Assembly: GCA_036925085.1 (NCBI GenBank)
Contig: JAUPFP010000003.1
Span: 7,439,479-7,503,478 of the forward strand
From: Brachycybe producta
Lineage: Eukaryota > Arthropoda > Diplopoda > Playtdesmida > Andrognathidae
DNA length: 64,000 nt
Direction: 5' to 3'
Positions 41,503-52,299 of the stretch are shown here, piece by piece. The notes beneath the pieces were generated by a model, which was not told the DNA's origin, made no database searches, and saw only the letters and a list, made by a program, of their open reading frames with translations. How positions within the stretch are numbered: position 1 is the first letter of the stretch; every line of letters starts with the position of its first letter. A program made the translations under genes and the position numbers.

Positions 41503-42563
41503 TGTTATGGCAGCAATAGGCTTACATAACATTTCTCATGAATGACACTTTCCCCTAATAACAAAACTGTTGTGAGACATAAAGTGACCCACTTAAAAAC
41601 TACCCCTCACTATTTTTTGTGTTTATTTTTTACATGTATTTACTTTTTTTAAGTTCGTTCTTCTTTCTCAATTTTCAAACAAAAAATTAGTTTTATTAGA
41701 TTATTCAGTTATTGCAATGGTTTAGGGCTTTATATACAATTAAGGTGGAAGATGATTTTTTATGTTTTGTTTTGTTTTCTACTTTTTATACACCATCTTA
41801 TATAATCAATAGGGGGAAAAAATGGCAATTCATCTTGTCTCTTTAGCCAGACAGTTTTTTTGATTTAAACTAACTGTAATATATAACTGGGAATTAGAAA
41901 AACTGTTAGCTATAGCTTAGGGTTATCTTTTTTTACTAACTGTTTTTTGTATATGTCCACTATTTTTTATATATATTCTAGGTATATTTATTATATTATT
42001 AGGAAAATTATTATAAAACTAACCAATAACATGGGTTCATGAGGTAGAGTCCAGCCCCTCCAAAACTAAATAAAAAGAGCTCAAATTTGAATCAATAAGA
42101 CAGAAAGCTTCTGAGCTTCCTTTGAATTACCCCTCTTCATTTGTCTACCTCATCGACCAGCAACTTAACACAAGGATTATCCATCATTCTGCTGGGCACT
42201 GTTTTGTTTCCCCACAAACTTTGAGCTGGTTCCCACTTGGGTTTTCCACACAAAGTTACTGTTGGGTCTTCATAGTTGAAACCAAAAGAATTGGCTGGGA
42301 ACCTTGTATTACATTCATCATGTTCCAGTGTTTGTAAGTTGTATATATGTTTTCATTTTGTATTGGGTTGTGTTTTTTTTTATTTTTCTTGGTTTTGGTA
42401 ATGGGTTACTATGTTTTAACAGATTTTTAATATCAATGGGTTTTCTTGTATTAAGGTCTGAATGGGATTGAGAGAATAATAATAATAATAAAATGTTATT
42501 TCAAAAAATTCTGAATTGTTCTTTTATTTTAAAGTCTTAACTGACTTAAGCGAACCTCATACA
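41503..42563 (+). mobile_element. Candidate 3' LTR of the env-bearing element
   Basis: It begins TGTTATGGCAGC after the polypurine tract. A possible end is ..CTCATACA at 42563. Inside are an AATAAAAAG tract (about 42069), a possible U5 and late AATAAAATG (about 42485). There is no second LTR in the window to fix the borders, so the end is a guess. Confidence 0.45.
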
Positions 42564-43109
42564 TTAATAAATTGCTTTCTTTTAAAACTTAAAGGAAATA
42601 GAAGCAACAACTTATAGGAAAAGTGATGCAGAAATGACTTTTCCTATACTACTACTGTGTCCTCATACAAAAATATGATGTTCTTTGTCTGTCAGAACTG
42701 CAATATTATTTGGTTGCTGGCAAGTATTGCCCGGGATGCCAAACATTTACTTTCATACACTGCTGATTGGTGCGTGTAACATGTGTTTTAAAACTATGCA
42801 TTTCTAAAACTATAATAGGCCTACCTAAACGTTTGTAATTCAAGTTTCCATGACCCTATGTGTGACATAATATCTTCAAGAAAGAACCACAGGTAATATG
42901 GAACTTCCATATTCTGGCCCCGGGAAAGAATGGGCAGTTATATTGTAATGCAGATAAAATGCACTGTATCTCTTCACTGTGCAGTTACAGTGTTAAACTA
43001 CACCAACCGATGTTAGCAAATGTGCAGTTGAAACCGAACTAACACTGTTACTGCATTATTTCATGGTGAGAACTATTCACTAGGCCTGAACTTAAATATA
43101 ACAACCATA
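42564..43109. other. No gene seen
   Basis: AT-rich spacer with no supported ORF or repeat. Confidence 0.5.
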
Positions 43110-43929
43110 TGTAACAACCCAGTTTTGCTCTTTATTTGAGCAGAACTAAATCTCCTGTGTCGTCTGCTAGGCTGGCTAATTAGCTGCCAGGCAGACGACA
43201 AAATGGCCAGCAAGGGTCACTGTCCTCCCCCAGGTGGAGCAGCCTGGGGGTATATAATGGCGGCGGCCATTATATTCTGGGCAGTGTGTGTTAGACCCTG
43301 ATGCTGTGTGCATGTAGTTGGTGCTCTTCTTTCAACAGGTGGCCAAGATGGCCACCATTCATCATCATCTTTTGTGGGGTTCAGGTGTGTTACACCTTAG
43401 CTCCTGGCTGGATTAGCCAGGAGATATATTATTGCATCTCCAAAAGGAGTCATCTCTTTGTTTGGGTGTTTACCACCTTGTTTGTCTGCTGGTTGGATTA
43501 ACCAGCAGATTACTGCATCCATTGAGTGAGTGTTTATTCTTACTGTGAATAAATTATACTTTATTTTCACTCTACACACTGGTGTCCGTGTCACTTATTT
43601 TCTGGGGAAGTTACCGCGGGGAGGGTGGGGGTTTCCGGTGGGGATACGCCGGCACCATCACCGTCCTGTTTCCGTCGCTATCGGCCGGTACTTCGCGTCG
43701 GTTCCACGGTAGGATCCATCGGGGGTCTACCGTGGGTTCTTCGTCGTGTTCGTCGGCCATTCGTCCGTCGACCTACGGAGAGATCGACTCTCGACCGGCG
43801 TCACCCAGGGACCGGACGGACAAGAGCGGGCAGTCCGCGCTTCGACCTCGGCCCCAAGGGAGTCAAGGATCCGGTAAGTCGGGGAAGATTTGCCGGGGTG
43901 TTGCAACGGACCCAAGTCGGGTCGTTACA
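43110..43929 (+). mobile_element. Solo Gypsy LTR (LTR-B), duplicated hairpin
   Basis: 820 bp from TGTAACAACCCAG to CGTTACA, with the 4-bp duplication CATA at 43106-43109 and 43930-43933. It contains two versions of the pre-poly(A) hairpin: CTCCTGGCT/AGCCAGGAG (43401-43423) and CTGCTGGTT/AACCAGCAG (43486-43508), the result of an approximately 85-bp internal duplication that has since diverged. The U5 stem is at about 43703-43735. Confidence 0.93.
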
Positions 43930-44913
43930 CATATATTACTAAATTTAAAAAGTTCCCAGTATTGCACAGTGGCATTGAAATGATTTGTACTAGGGTTGGA
44001 AAATTTTGTGGGATGCATGCTGACATGAATCATGCTGAGTACAAATGCCAAGTAGGAACCAGCTTGATTACTTCACGAATTGTCACAGTTAATAACATTT
44101 TAGACGTTTCTAAGTGCTTTGGTTGAATGTTGCAGCTTGAATGGTAATTGCAGTTCAGCACTTTTAGAGTAAAACGAATTACAATTATGCCACAGCCTCC
44201 CTACTCCCCTCAACTTTTCATTATGTGACTTCTGGCTGTACTCTTTTCTGAAAATGGGCTTTGGGTCGTCATTTAGCTATGATAACTGACATAATAGTAA
44301 TAATATTATGCACACTAAAAAATCGGATTTTAAAAAATGTTTCAAACTGGAGAATACCCATGGTGTACACATGTGTGTATGTGAACAAGAAATGTATTTT
44401 GAAGGTGATTAGTCTTGTCAAGAACACACACAACATTTTTATAATAAAATCCCAGAAACTTTGTAAATGCCCTAATTAATAAAAGAAAATAATCAGCATT
44501 AACATTGCCGATGAATTTATTGATTTATTGAAATTATCGGCATCGGCCATTGAATGCTTTAATCCATCGGCTTCAACATCAGCATTGTAGCATCGACAAA
44601 ATGACACCATCGTTCGATCCCTACGAAAAATACTACGTTTAAATACTTCAAGTTTTTGTAATTCTAGTTTGCCATTTAAATTTTTCAGCTTAAAATTCTG
44701 CACATAATTTTAAAATTAGAAAGGCAAAGTTTCAATTCCCAATGTTTATACAGAAGCTGCCTCTCGTTGGAGCCTTAGACTTCAGGTCATAAATTTTATT
44801 CAGTCGTCTGAATAGACACTTGGATGACTAATTGACAAACGTAGAATTCAGGTAGCGTAACGCTTCAGAGTAGCTTCCAAAAACATTTAAACTTGCACTG
44901 TTTTTTACGGTAC
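43930..44913. other. Unassigned, possibly intron of the USP30-like gene
   Basis: AT-rich sequence with short ORFs on both strands and no domain. On the minus strand it lies downstream of the USP30-like exons, so it may be an intron. Confidence 0.4.
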
Positions 44914-45450
44914 CTCTAGTATGTTGATGATTCCAAAATTTAAACATCTGATCTTTTCAACTTCTTCTTTCATGGTGGTCATCAGAACATGGAACATTTC
45001 GTGAGCATCCTGAGCAAATGGTCGTCGTCAATATTTAACAATAAAATTGATAAAAAACAACAGTGTCAGAAACATGGTCTGACCTGTTCGTCACTTGAAA
45101 TAATCCAACAATGTGACCGCAGAGATTTCAACACCTCTAGTGGACTGGCTGAACCGTTATCATTGCAACTACCACCAACACCAACACGGTGGTTGTTCAA
45201 TGCTAAAAATAATAAATAAGAACTTTCAGCAAATAAAACATGACGTCTATTAGAACAAGAAATAATAATGGAACCATACAATGCAAAACACTCAACACAG
45301 AATCAACCAAAATTATTTCGCCATTTATAGATGTACTGTAAGCCTGGACAACAGACAACCAATCCACAAATGAGGGGCAAGAGGCCAAAGACTGAAGAAC
45401 GCAATTCATAAAACAAGAATTGCCAATATTCAAAAGGCCACGAATTTGAA
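44914..45450 (-). CDS. USP30: USP30-like ubiquitin protease, three exons (partial)
   Basis: Minus-strand exons 45280-45450, 45084-45202 and about 44914-45009, separated by introns of 77 and 74 bp. Exon 1 follows an acceptor (GTTTTTCAG) and reads GLLNIGNSCFMNCVLQSLAS then CPSFVDWL, the Cys-box of C19 ubiquitin proteases. It ends at donor GTATGG in phase 1. Exon 2 (after TATTTTTAG) gives SPLEVLKSLRSHCWIISSDEQ and ends at donor GTCAGA in phase 0. Exon 3 (after TTTGCTCAG) gives DAHEMFHVLMTTMKEE, joining EQ to DAHE as in the family. All phases agree. The spacing and the LEVL..HRW-like block point to USP30, which removes ubiquitin on mitochondria. The N-terminal membrane segment and the catalytic His region were not found. 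The last exon's 3' border (donor GTACCG at 44908-44913) is uncertain. Confidence 0.8.
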
Positions 45451-45516
45451 CTGAAAAACAAAAATTACACGTTTAAAAGAAAATAAAGAGTTCAGTTATT
45501 AGTTATTAGTTCAATT

Positions 45517-45891
45517 GTGTATGTTCTAAAATGTCTCATAGTATCTCCACACACACGTCATTTTTTCTACATGTCCTTTTGGCTGCTGGGAAAAAGTAGT
45601 AATAGTTGTTTCCTGCCTGTTTTCAACAAAGTATTGGACAAGCTGGTGGCTCGACAACTTAAGTACTTTTTGGAAAAACATGGCCACCTATCTCCTGAGC
45701 AGTCTGGTTTTCGTCAAGAACACAATTCAGTGGCAGCTATTGAAAGCTATGTGTCATGGACAAAACCGAAATTGGCCAGAGGTGATAATGCTCTCGCCAT
45801 TGATATAGGGCATATCCAATGCAACAGCATTTTCCACTTGAAGACTCATATTTTGAAAAATATCAACATGAAAATACCCTTAAGTGATTGA
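45517..45891 (+). pseudogene. LINE reverse transcriptase fragment
   Basis: 124 codons with FLPVFNKVLDKLVARQLKYF, LEKHGHLSPEQSGFRQEHNS and a weak ALAIDIG. The LPVF.KVLEKLV..L and L...QSGFR motifs are typical of non-LTR retrotransposon RT (fingers up to motif A). The catalytic YADD part is absent. It lies just upstream of USP30-like exon 1 on the opposite strand, probably in an intron. Confidence 0.82.
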
Positions 45892-46886
45892 ACTATCCTT
45901 CTAGTTCGTAAAACAGTTTCAAGTTTCTCTTCATTTACACTTGGCTGAGAACAATCAAGAGTTTGTGAGGCGTTTACACTTTAAAACCATCTTAAGCAGC
46001 TCGTTATGACACCACTACAGTGGTAATGCTATGCATAGGCGTTTTTGTAAAAGTTGGATGCGAAAACGTCAAGCAAATGTTTTTTAAACCACATATGAAA
46101 AAATTAAAATTGTTTTGAAAACTAGAATGTTAAAAGATTATGCTGAAAGCTTTTTTTCATGGCAATATTGAGACGTTTTAGGCTTGAGCGCAGCTATTTT
46201 TAAATTTATTTAGCGCCATTTATTTTGTTGGGCTTTGCATCTTGTTTAGCTTCTGGGCCACTCGGTACATACTGTATACAATTGACCCAGATTCGATCAG
46301 TCATGTTGACCTTTAAGTATAGTCATCCCTCTGCCCATTGTATTCCTTTCTGCACAAAAACTTTTATCTATTTTTAATTCGAAGTTGTTTACGTTTTTTA
46401 AGTTCACACCTGATTGTGAACAGTCAGCAGATTTTGGGCAGATGGTCCACTCATTTGATTGGCCCATTTGGTCCCAAAATATGAAAAGCGTCAATCAAGA
46501 AAATGTGCCTTGAGAAACCGACTTGAGATTTTTGTTGGATTCTCAGGGTATAAAAAGGGCTGTGATTGTAATATTTTTTAAGTAATTGAAATTTGTCCTG
46601 TTTATTTTTTATGTATATTTTCTTTCGAATGTTGTGTGTTAAAACTAAGTTCTATCCAAGATTATATTTTAATACGGAATTTTAATACAATCAGGTGAAA
46701 ACCTGCAACTTTAAACCAGCAGCAGATCAACGCCATCTTCAAGGGTAATTCACGAACAAAAGTCCGACGACGTACGAAGACAAAATATACTCAAGACTGT
46801 GAGAGTCTTTTAGCAAACACTAGACATAAATAGGGATTATATTGGCCTAGGCTTCCCGGGCCCGATAGAAATAGTGTCCTAGATAA
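45892..46886. other. No gene seen
   Basis: AT-rich sequence, possibly intronic. No exon or repeat boundary is supported. Confidence 0.5.
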
Positions 46887-47584
46887 TGTGACGACCCAGT
46901 TTTGCTCCTTCTTTAATTAGAAGCAGCAGACTAAATCCTGATGTTGTATGCTAGGATGCTGTAATAGGCAGCCCGGCAGACGACATGAACTGCAGGTAGG
47001 GTCACTGTCCTCCCCCAGGTGGGGCAACCTGGGGGTATATAATGGCAGCCGCCATTATATACTGGACAGTGTAGTGAGACCCTGAGATGAAAATACATCA
47101 ACATCATGCTGCAGGCCAGAAAGGCCTGCCATGTGCTTTGGTTCTTTGTTCTGCAATTGTGTAATCTTGCGGTGTTCTTTGTGTTTCTCTGCTGTGCATC
47201 TTGCCCAGCAGAGAAACACAAAAAACACTATTTGAATAAATCTATATTTTATTATTTTAACCCACACTGTGGTTGTGTCCATTATTCTGGGGAAGAATCC
47301 GCAGGGAGGGTGGGTGTTTCGCTACGGGATCACCACCGTCCTGTTTCCACCTTTGGGGCCGGTATTTCGTGCCGGTTTCACAGTGGAACCCTCTGTGGGA
47401 TTTCACCGTGGGTTTCTCTTCGGCCGACCTCCGAGGAGGCAGACTCCAGGTGGACGGCGCCACCCAGACACGTCAAGCAAGAGGGCAGCTAGTGCTGCGA
47501 TACCGGCCCCTAACAGAGTCTGGGTTCTGGTAAGATGGGGTAGTTTTACCAGGGTGTTGTGACGGCTATAGCCGGGTTGTTACA
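46887..47584 (+). mobile_element. 5' LTR of E4
   Basis: 698 bp from TGTGACGACCCAG to GTTACA. The pre-poly(A) hairpin has 15-bp exact arms at 47180-47194 and 47206-47220 (TGTGTTTCTCTGCTG and complement). The TATATAATGGC box is near 47036; AATAAA is near 47235. Confidence 0.93.
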
Positions 47585-47586
47585 AA

Positions 47587-47604
47587 TGGTGGAGGTGCCA
47601 GATA
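47587..47604 (+). promoter_or_regulatory. Primer binding site of E4
   Basis: TGGTGGAGGTGCCAGATA, two bases after the LTR. The first nine bases equal the E1/E2 site. Confidence 0.7.
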
Positions 47605-47639
47605 GCGCTACCGCTGCTGCTCCTCCACAGTCGAAAGAC

Positions 47640-48060
47640 CGTGAAACTGTTGAACCACTGCCGGGCGTAGACTTTGTCCACGGGACAGCAGTGGGGAACA
47701 GTTTGGACCGTTGGTTGCCGGTAGTATACCGTGGGGCACGGACCGTTGTCCGTGGAACTACGGTAGAAACCGGTTTACAGTCAAGGTTTACCGTCAGTAT
47801 ACCGGTAGCATGGTGGTTGATCGTGCGGAACCGCTAGAACACGGTAAAAAAGTAGTTTCATTCTAACCGTGAGTTTACCATGGGACACAGACTTCTGTTC
47901 ATGAGACTACCGTTGGTTGCGGTTCTACCGTTGTTTGATAGTGTTTCATAGACTTTGGTCTGTGAATTCACCGGATTTACACGGTAGAGTCCCCTCTTAC
48001 TATCGGTGGCCGTTTCTGTCCGTGTTCGCATGGTGGAAATGGGCTAAGACCCCGTTTTCT
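47640..48060 (+). repeat. Degraded leader hairpin array of E4
   Basis: Remnants of the leader hairpins, for example CACGGACCGTTGTCCGTGG at about 47738-47756 and mutated forms near 47885-47910 and 47950-47970, again about 70 nt apart. ACGGT words are frequent. Confidence 0.65.
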
Positions 48061-49411
48061 CGATGGCTAGTCAAGGAAACGGTGTAGGAGTGGAGCTATA
48101 GTTGCATTCCCGCACCATCGGCCAAGGAATGCGCCAGAGGGGCAGCAACCGGTTGAGGTTGCTGTCAGCGGGAATGGACACGGTGGTTCCTTAGAAGAAA
48201 GTGCCATAGGGGATGTCCCTACGGTCTGTGGAGCAACTTCTGGCAGTTGCCCAGGGGATAGATGCCCTGCAAATGCAGGGACATCTGCCTCATGGGGGCA
48301 ACCACGGTTCACACCATCAGCCATGCAACCTACAGGTGAACGGAGGGAGGTACCGCCGGTTTTAACCAGGTAGATATGTCCAGGAGAAACTCACACCATC
48401 CCTCTGGGGCGTGGTCACAGAGTTCATCCGTCCGTTCAGTGGCCGAGGGTCCACCTTGTAGAACCCATTGACATTGAGCACTATGCTGAGGATTCAGGGA
48501 TCCGAAGCAGGGCACCATGGAAGGTAAGTACCGCTCCATGGATGCCTGCTCCGGGCATCCCGTCAAAGGTTCAGGCATTTGGGTTTTTTAACCCGGTACA
48601 CTCGTTCAATCGGTACGATGGACGGGAGGGCATGACGCCTTTCCTCCGGCAGTTTGAAGCCAAGGCTCGAGCTCAGCGCTCAATGAATGAGGCCAGGTGC
48701 AGCTACTTGACGTACCTGCTGGATAGACTGGCTGAGGAATATTACGCTAACTTGGTGGGATTTCAGCTGGACCTGAGTTGGTCGGAGCTAAAAGTGGCCA
48801 TGTTTCAGCAATTTGGAACCAAGAATCAGGCTCAGACCTGTTTCGACCGTTTGGAATCGATGATGAAGGGGCCTACTGAGTCACTCCAGGCATTCTACTG
48901 GCGCTTCACTGAGCTAGCAGAATGGGTTTCTCCTAGAGAAGATGAGTCTTGTCGACTCCTCCAATTCAAGAAGAAACTGCAGCCGGCGATTCTCAGACTT
49001 CTCTGGGGATCGAAGGCCTAAACGGTGCGGGCATTTACTACCGAGGCAATGTTGGTCGAGGCAGATGTGCTGACAGCAGGAGAATTGCCTGCCCGTACCT
49101 TGATGGTACCAGAACAAGACTATGGTCAAGGCCTCTTGTGCTGTGGCACAGCTCAAAGGCTCTGCTAAGTCTACCTCAAACCCTTCGGGTGCGAAGCGAC
49201 TGCTCCATCCAATGAGGAAGAAGTGACTGCCAAGACTGGTGGAAATAAGGGTAAAAAGACTAAGCAGCGGAGCCAGGGTAGAAATCAGTCCACAGCAGCA
49301 CCATCTGGGTCTGGCCAAATGGCTGGAGGTGGAGTACCACCCGAAGGCAACCAGGTTCTTACTTCAAGTGTAACCAAATGGGTCACCTGAAGAAGGACTG
49401 TCCAAAGGCTA
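48061..49411 (+). pseudogene. gag: E4 gag remnant
   Basis: The capsid domain is open at 48542-49021 (GFFNPVHSFNRYDGREGMTP, FLRQFEAKARAQR, ESLQAFYWRFTELAEWV) and followed by a stop. The zinc knuckle near 49353-49402 reads YFKCNQMGHLKKDC, with the first Cys changed to Tyr. The upstream part is in several frames. Confidence 0.85.
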
Positions 49412-50332
49412 TGTCCCTGGACTGCTACGAGGGGCCAAGCTGAAACTCCAGCCAAAGAAATGCTTCTTCGTATTTGACAGTCAAATATCTCGGTCACATT
49501 GTCAGTGCCGAGAGTTGCTCCTGACCCAGGTCTCATGAGAGCAGTCAAAGAGTTCGATGTCCCTACAACGATAACCGCCGTCCGAAGTTTTCTCGGACTG
49601 ATCGGCTACTACGCTAGGTTTATTAAGGACCTCGCTAAGGCCGCAAGACCACAGCATGATCTGCCTAAAAAGGATGCGTCCTTTGACTGGTCGGAGCAGT
49701 GTGGTCGGTGTGGCCGGTGCTTGCCATGTATAATCCACGTGGTGAGGTGTTAATTCACACCTGAGAGTGGGTACGGTCTAGATGCCGTGTCTACCAGAAG
49801 TTGCCTGAGTACAAAGCTTTTCGGATTCTGGCCTATGCTAGCCATCTCATGAAGGGACCGGAAACACCGAGCAGGAATGCTTGGCGATAATGTTTGCCAT
49901 GAATAACTTCCGACCTTACATGTTTAAGCGGGACTTTGTGATCGTAACTGATCACCCATGTGCTCTGTCATCTGCAGACTGCCCAAAACTTGCAAGGCAG
50001 GTTGGGGCATTGGCACATGCAGTTGCAGAAGTACCGGTATAGTCCAGTATAAGAAGGGGAAACTTCATGAGGATGCCGACTGTTTGAGTCGGTATCAGGT
50101 AGATGAAGTTGAGGAATCTTCTTTACCAAAGCATGTCGAGGCAGACGTGGGTGAGGTAATTTACTGGATCCGTTCAGAGGTGGAGTGGGTTATGGAGCAA
50201 GCCAATGACAATTGGTGCTGTAAGGTGAAGCATGAGTTCTTTGCCAACCCCAACTCGAACTTAAGGTTCAAGTTTGTGATGGCTAACAACTTGTTGTATG
50301 CCATCAAATCCATCCAGGATCGCACAAGAACT
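49412..50332 (+). pseudogene. pol: E4 pol remnant: late RT and RNase H
   Basis: It starts inside RT (LLRGAKLKLQPKKCFF), then RSFLGLIGYYARFIKD, then RNase H pieces (EQECLA, VIVTDH) in shifting frames and the start of the integrase region (EDADCLSRY, FVMANNLLYAIKSIQDRTRT). Protease, RT palm and the whole integrase core are deleted. Confidence 0.85.
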
Positions 50333-52174
50333 CCTGTCACGGGTTTGCCTGTAGCAGTGGATGGTTGTTCGGGTTTGCAGTCTGGGACTCCTAGAGACCG
50401 AAGAGCAGAGAAAAAGGCCAACCAGCCTCTAGTATCTGCTCCGAGGAAGAGCCCACCAGCAAGTGGTGGTCAGGGAGAAAAACGTCCCCACCCCCTCACC
50501 CCTCCTGTGGCCAGTCATCCAGAACGGAAGAAGGCCAAGACCTCTCGTGGAGATCCGGCCGGCTTCCCCAATGGCAAATAGAGCCATGAGGACCATGTGC
50601 GGTACAACATGGCTCAAGCGGCAAAATTCGAAGCCCAGGCAAAAAGGGCTAAGAAGGTAGAGCACCGGTAGGAGTTCAAGCTCCGAACCACTCAGTTTCT
50701 GCTCCTGCGAGAAGCTGAAGTCCGGAATCCGCTCGTAACAGGAAAACCTCCTGTCGGATGTGGTGTCACTCCAGTTCCGAGTGCCACCACCACCGCTGTC
50801 CAACAGCGAATCGCCCAGAGAAGGTAATGCAGGCTGCCAAGGAACCTGCCCAAGGTGCGGCAGCTAACTGTTGGCGGCAAGGGTCAGCCGACCATTGCAC
50901 CGGGGAAAAAATCTTCCCCGGGATGGTCGAGGACATTTCGTGACAGCACCAACGTCCTCCATCGTCACTTCGGCTACGGGAGCCAACTCGGAGGTGAGTA
51001 CAGCTTCGGCTGGAAAGTCATCAGTTGGGAAGTTCGGTCATTCTAATGGGCTAGCCACCCTTTGAAGTCTGACCAGCCCAGTAAGTCTTCGAGCTCAGGT
51101 GCATCTGGCTCGAAGCACGGTAAACCTTCTTCTCACAAGAAAAAGGACAAGAAGGCCAAACGTGAGAAGGGAGGTCCAACTGGTGGTGAAAAAGTTGGGA
51201 CGGATGAGGAGTCTCGACACACTGGAGGCGTGTCAGCCGGGAGCCAACTGGACCATACCGTCAGGTGTTGACAGCACGGACGGATGGTAGGTCCATGTGA
51301 GATGTTGTTCTTGGCATGCCTCCATCCTTTCTGCAGGCGGTTGCGGTACTGAACCTGTTGGTTCGGTCGGCAGGAACTCTCCACCGGGTCAGCTTGCCTT
51401 TACCTAATGGCGGGGCAGCCTGGCGGGGTCATAATGTTCCGAACAAATGTGGTTCCATGCTTTCCGTAGGAAGGACACCCTTCTCTACAGATTCTAACGA
51501 AGGGGTCTTTTAGACCCTAGGACCGGAAGAAAAACTCAGGTCTCCACAGCCTGAGGGCAAGGGTCGACACTTTGGAGCCACTTCTCTGTATTCAGAAGGA
51601 GAGGTCTTTCTGAATAACCGACTTGGTCTGTGGCAAGACCAGCAGGGAATGGAGGGGTTCCAGTACCACAAGTACTATCGATTGGGAAAGCCAATCCAAG
51701 TACCGTGGGCGCCGTCGTTACCATTATTTAGCATGTGATATGTGCTTGCTTTTGGCGGTAGATTATCCGGTGTTGTTAATCAACCCGGTGAGGAGACGCT
51801 ATGCTGTTTCGGACAAGATAGGTCCAGGAGATGGCATGGCACCATACATCCAGCGCCTCGTTGGATGTGACTTAGAAGAGATGGTTGGGAAGTTTGATAC
51901 CCAACAGCTACGAGGATGCGTGTCTGATCCAACAGCCGCCCTCGTAGATCTTCTAACAAGTTGGACCCTTCGTACGGGTCCGCAGCTTGCCACTCTTGCC
52001 ATCAATGAGTTTCGACAGCAGGAGGAAGCAAGGCTCAGGAAGACGGACTTTGATATCAGAGTCGGGTGGGATAACACCCGGATGTGCCTGTGGTGGGTAC
52101 GTCAGTGGGTAAATCGGTGGCTGTGGGAGTGGATGGGCTCTCCGGTGATTCCACCACCGATGAAGTCAGCCTAG
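50333..52174 (+). pseudogene. ORF3 of E4, N-terminus deleted
   Basis: It joins the pol fragment in frame (..DRTRT then PVTGLPVAVDGCSG) and continues through RRAEKKANQP, TSRGDPAGFPNGK, HKKKDKKAKREKGG and the C-terminal domain (INPVRRRYAVSD, YIQRLVGCDLEEMVGKFDTQ, ALVDLLTSWTLR, GWDNTRMCLWWVRQW), with several frame changes. The C-terminal domain is the best conserved part, which supports a real selected function in the past. Confidence 0.85.
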
Positions 52175-52256
52175 AAACCTGAGTGGGGGTCACAGGAGCA
52201 ATCTTTGCTGGCTCGACTGACCTAATCCCGGGGTGGATCAAAGAGGTTGAGAAGAT

Positions 52257-52299
52257 TGTGACGACATAGTTTTGCTCCTTTAATTAGAAGGAGCAGACT
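52257..52299 (+). mobile_element. Stub of the E4 3' LTR
   Basis: TGTGACGACATAG to GGAGCAGAC, then unrelated sequence. It is preceded by a mutated polypurine tract. The rest of the LTR is lost. Confidence 0.85.

Larger units (their letters stand above)
46887..52299 (+). mobile_element. Gypsy element E4, decayed and twice internally deleted
   Basis: It has a 5' LTR, primer site, degraded leader, gag, then a jump from just after the gag zinc knuckle into late RT (49412) and another from the RNase H/integrase linker into ORF3 (50333). It ends with a polypurine tract and the first 43 bp of a 3' LTR. It is more diverged than E1-E3, with many stops. Confidence 0.92.

Noticed and set aside
45066-45281. 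Treating the two minus-strand USP-like ORFs as two genes or as a transposon capture
   Set aside because: They are consecutive exons joined by consensus splice sites with matching phases.
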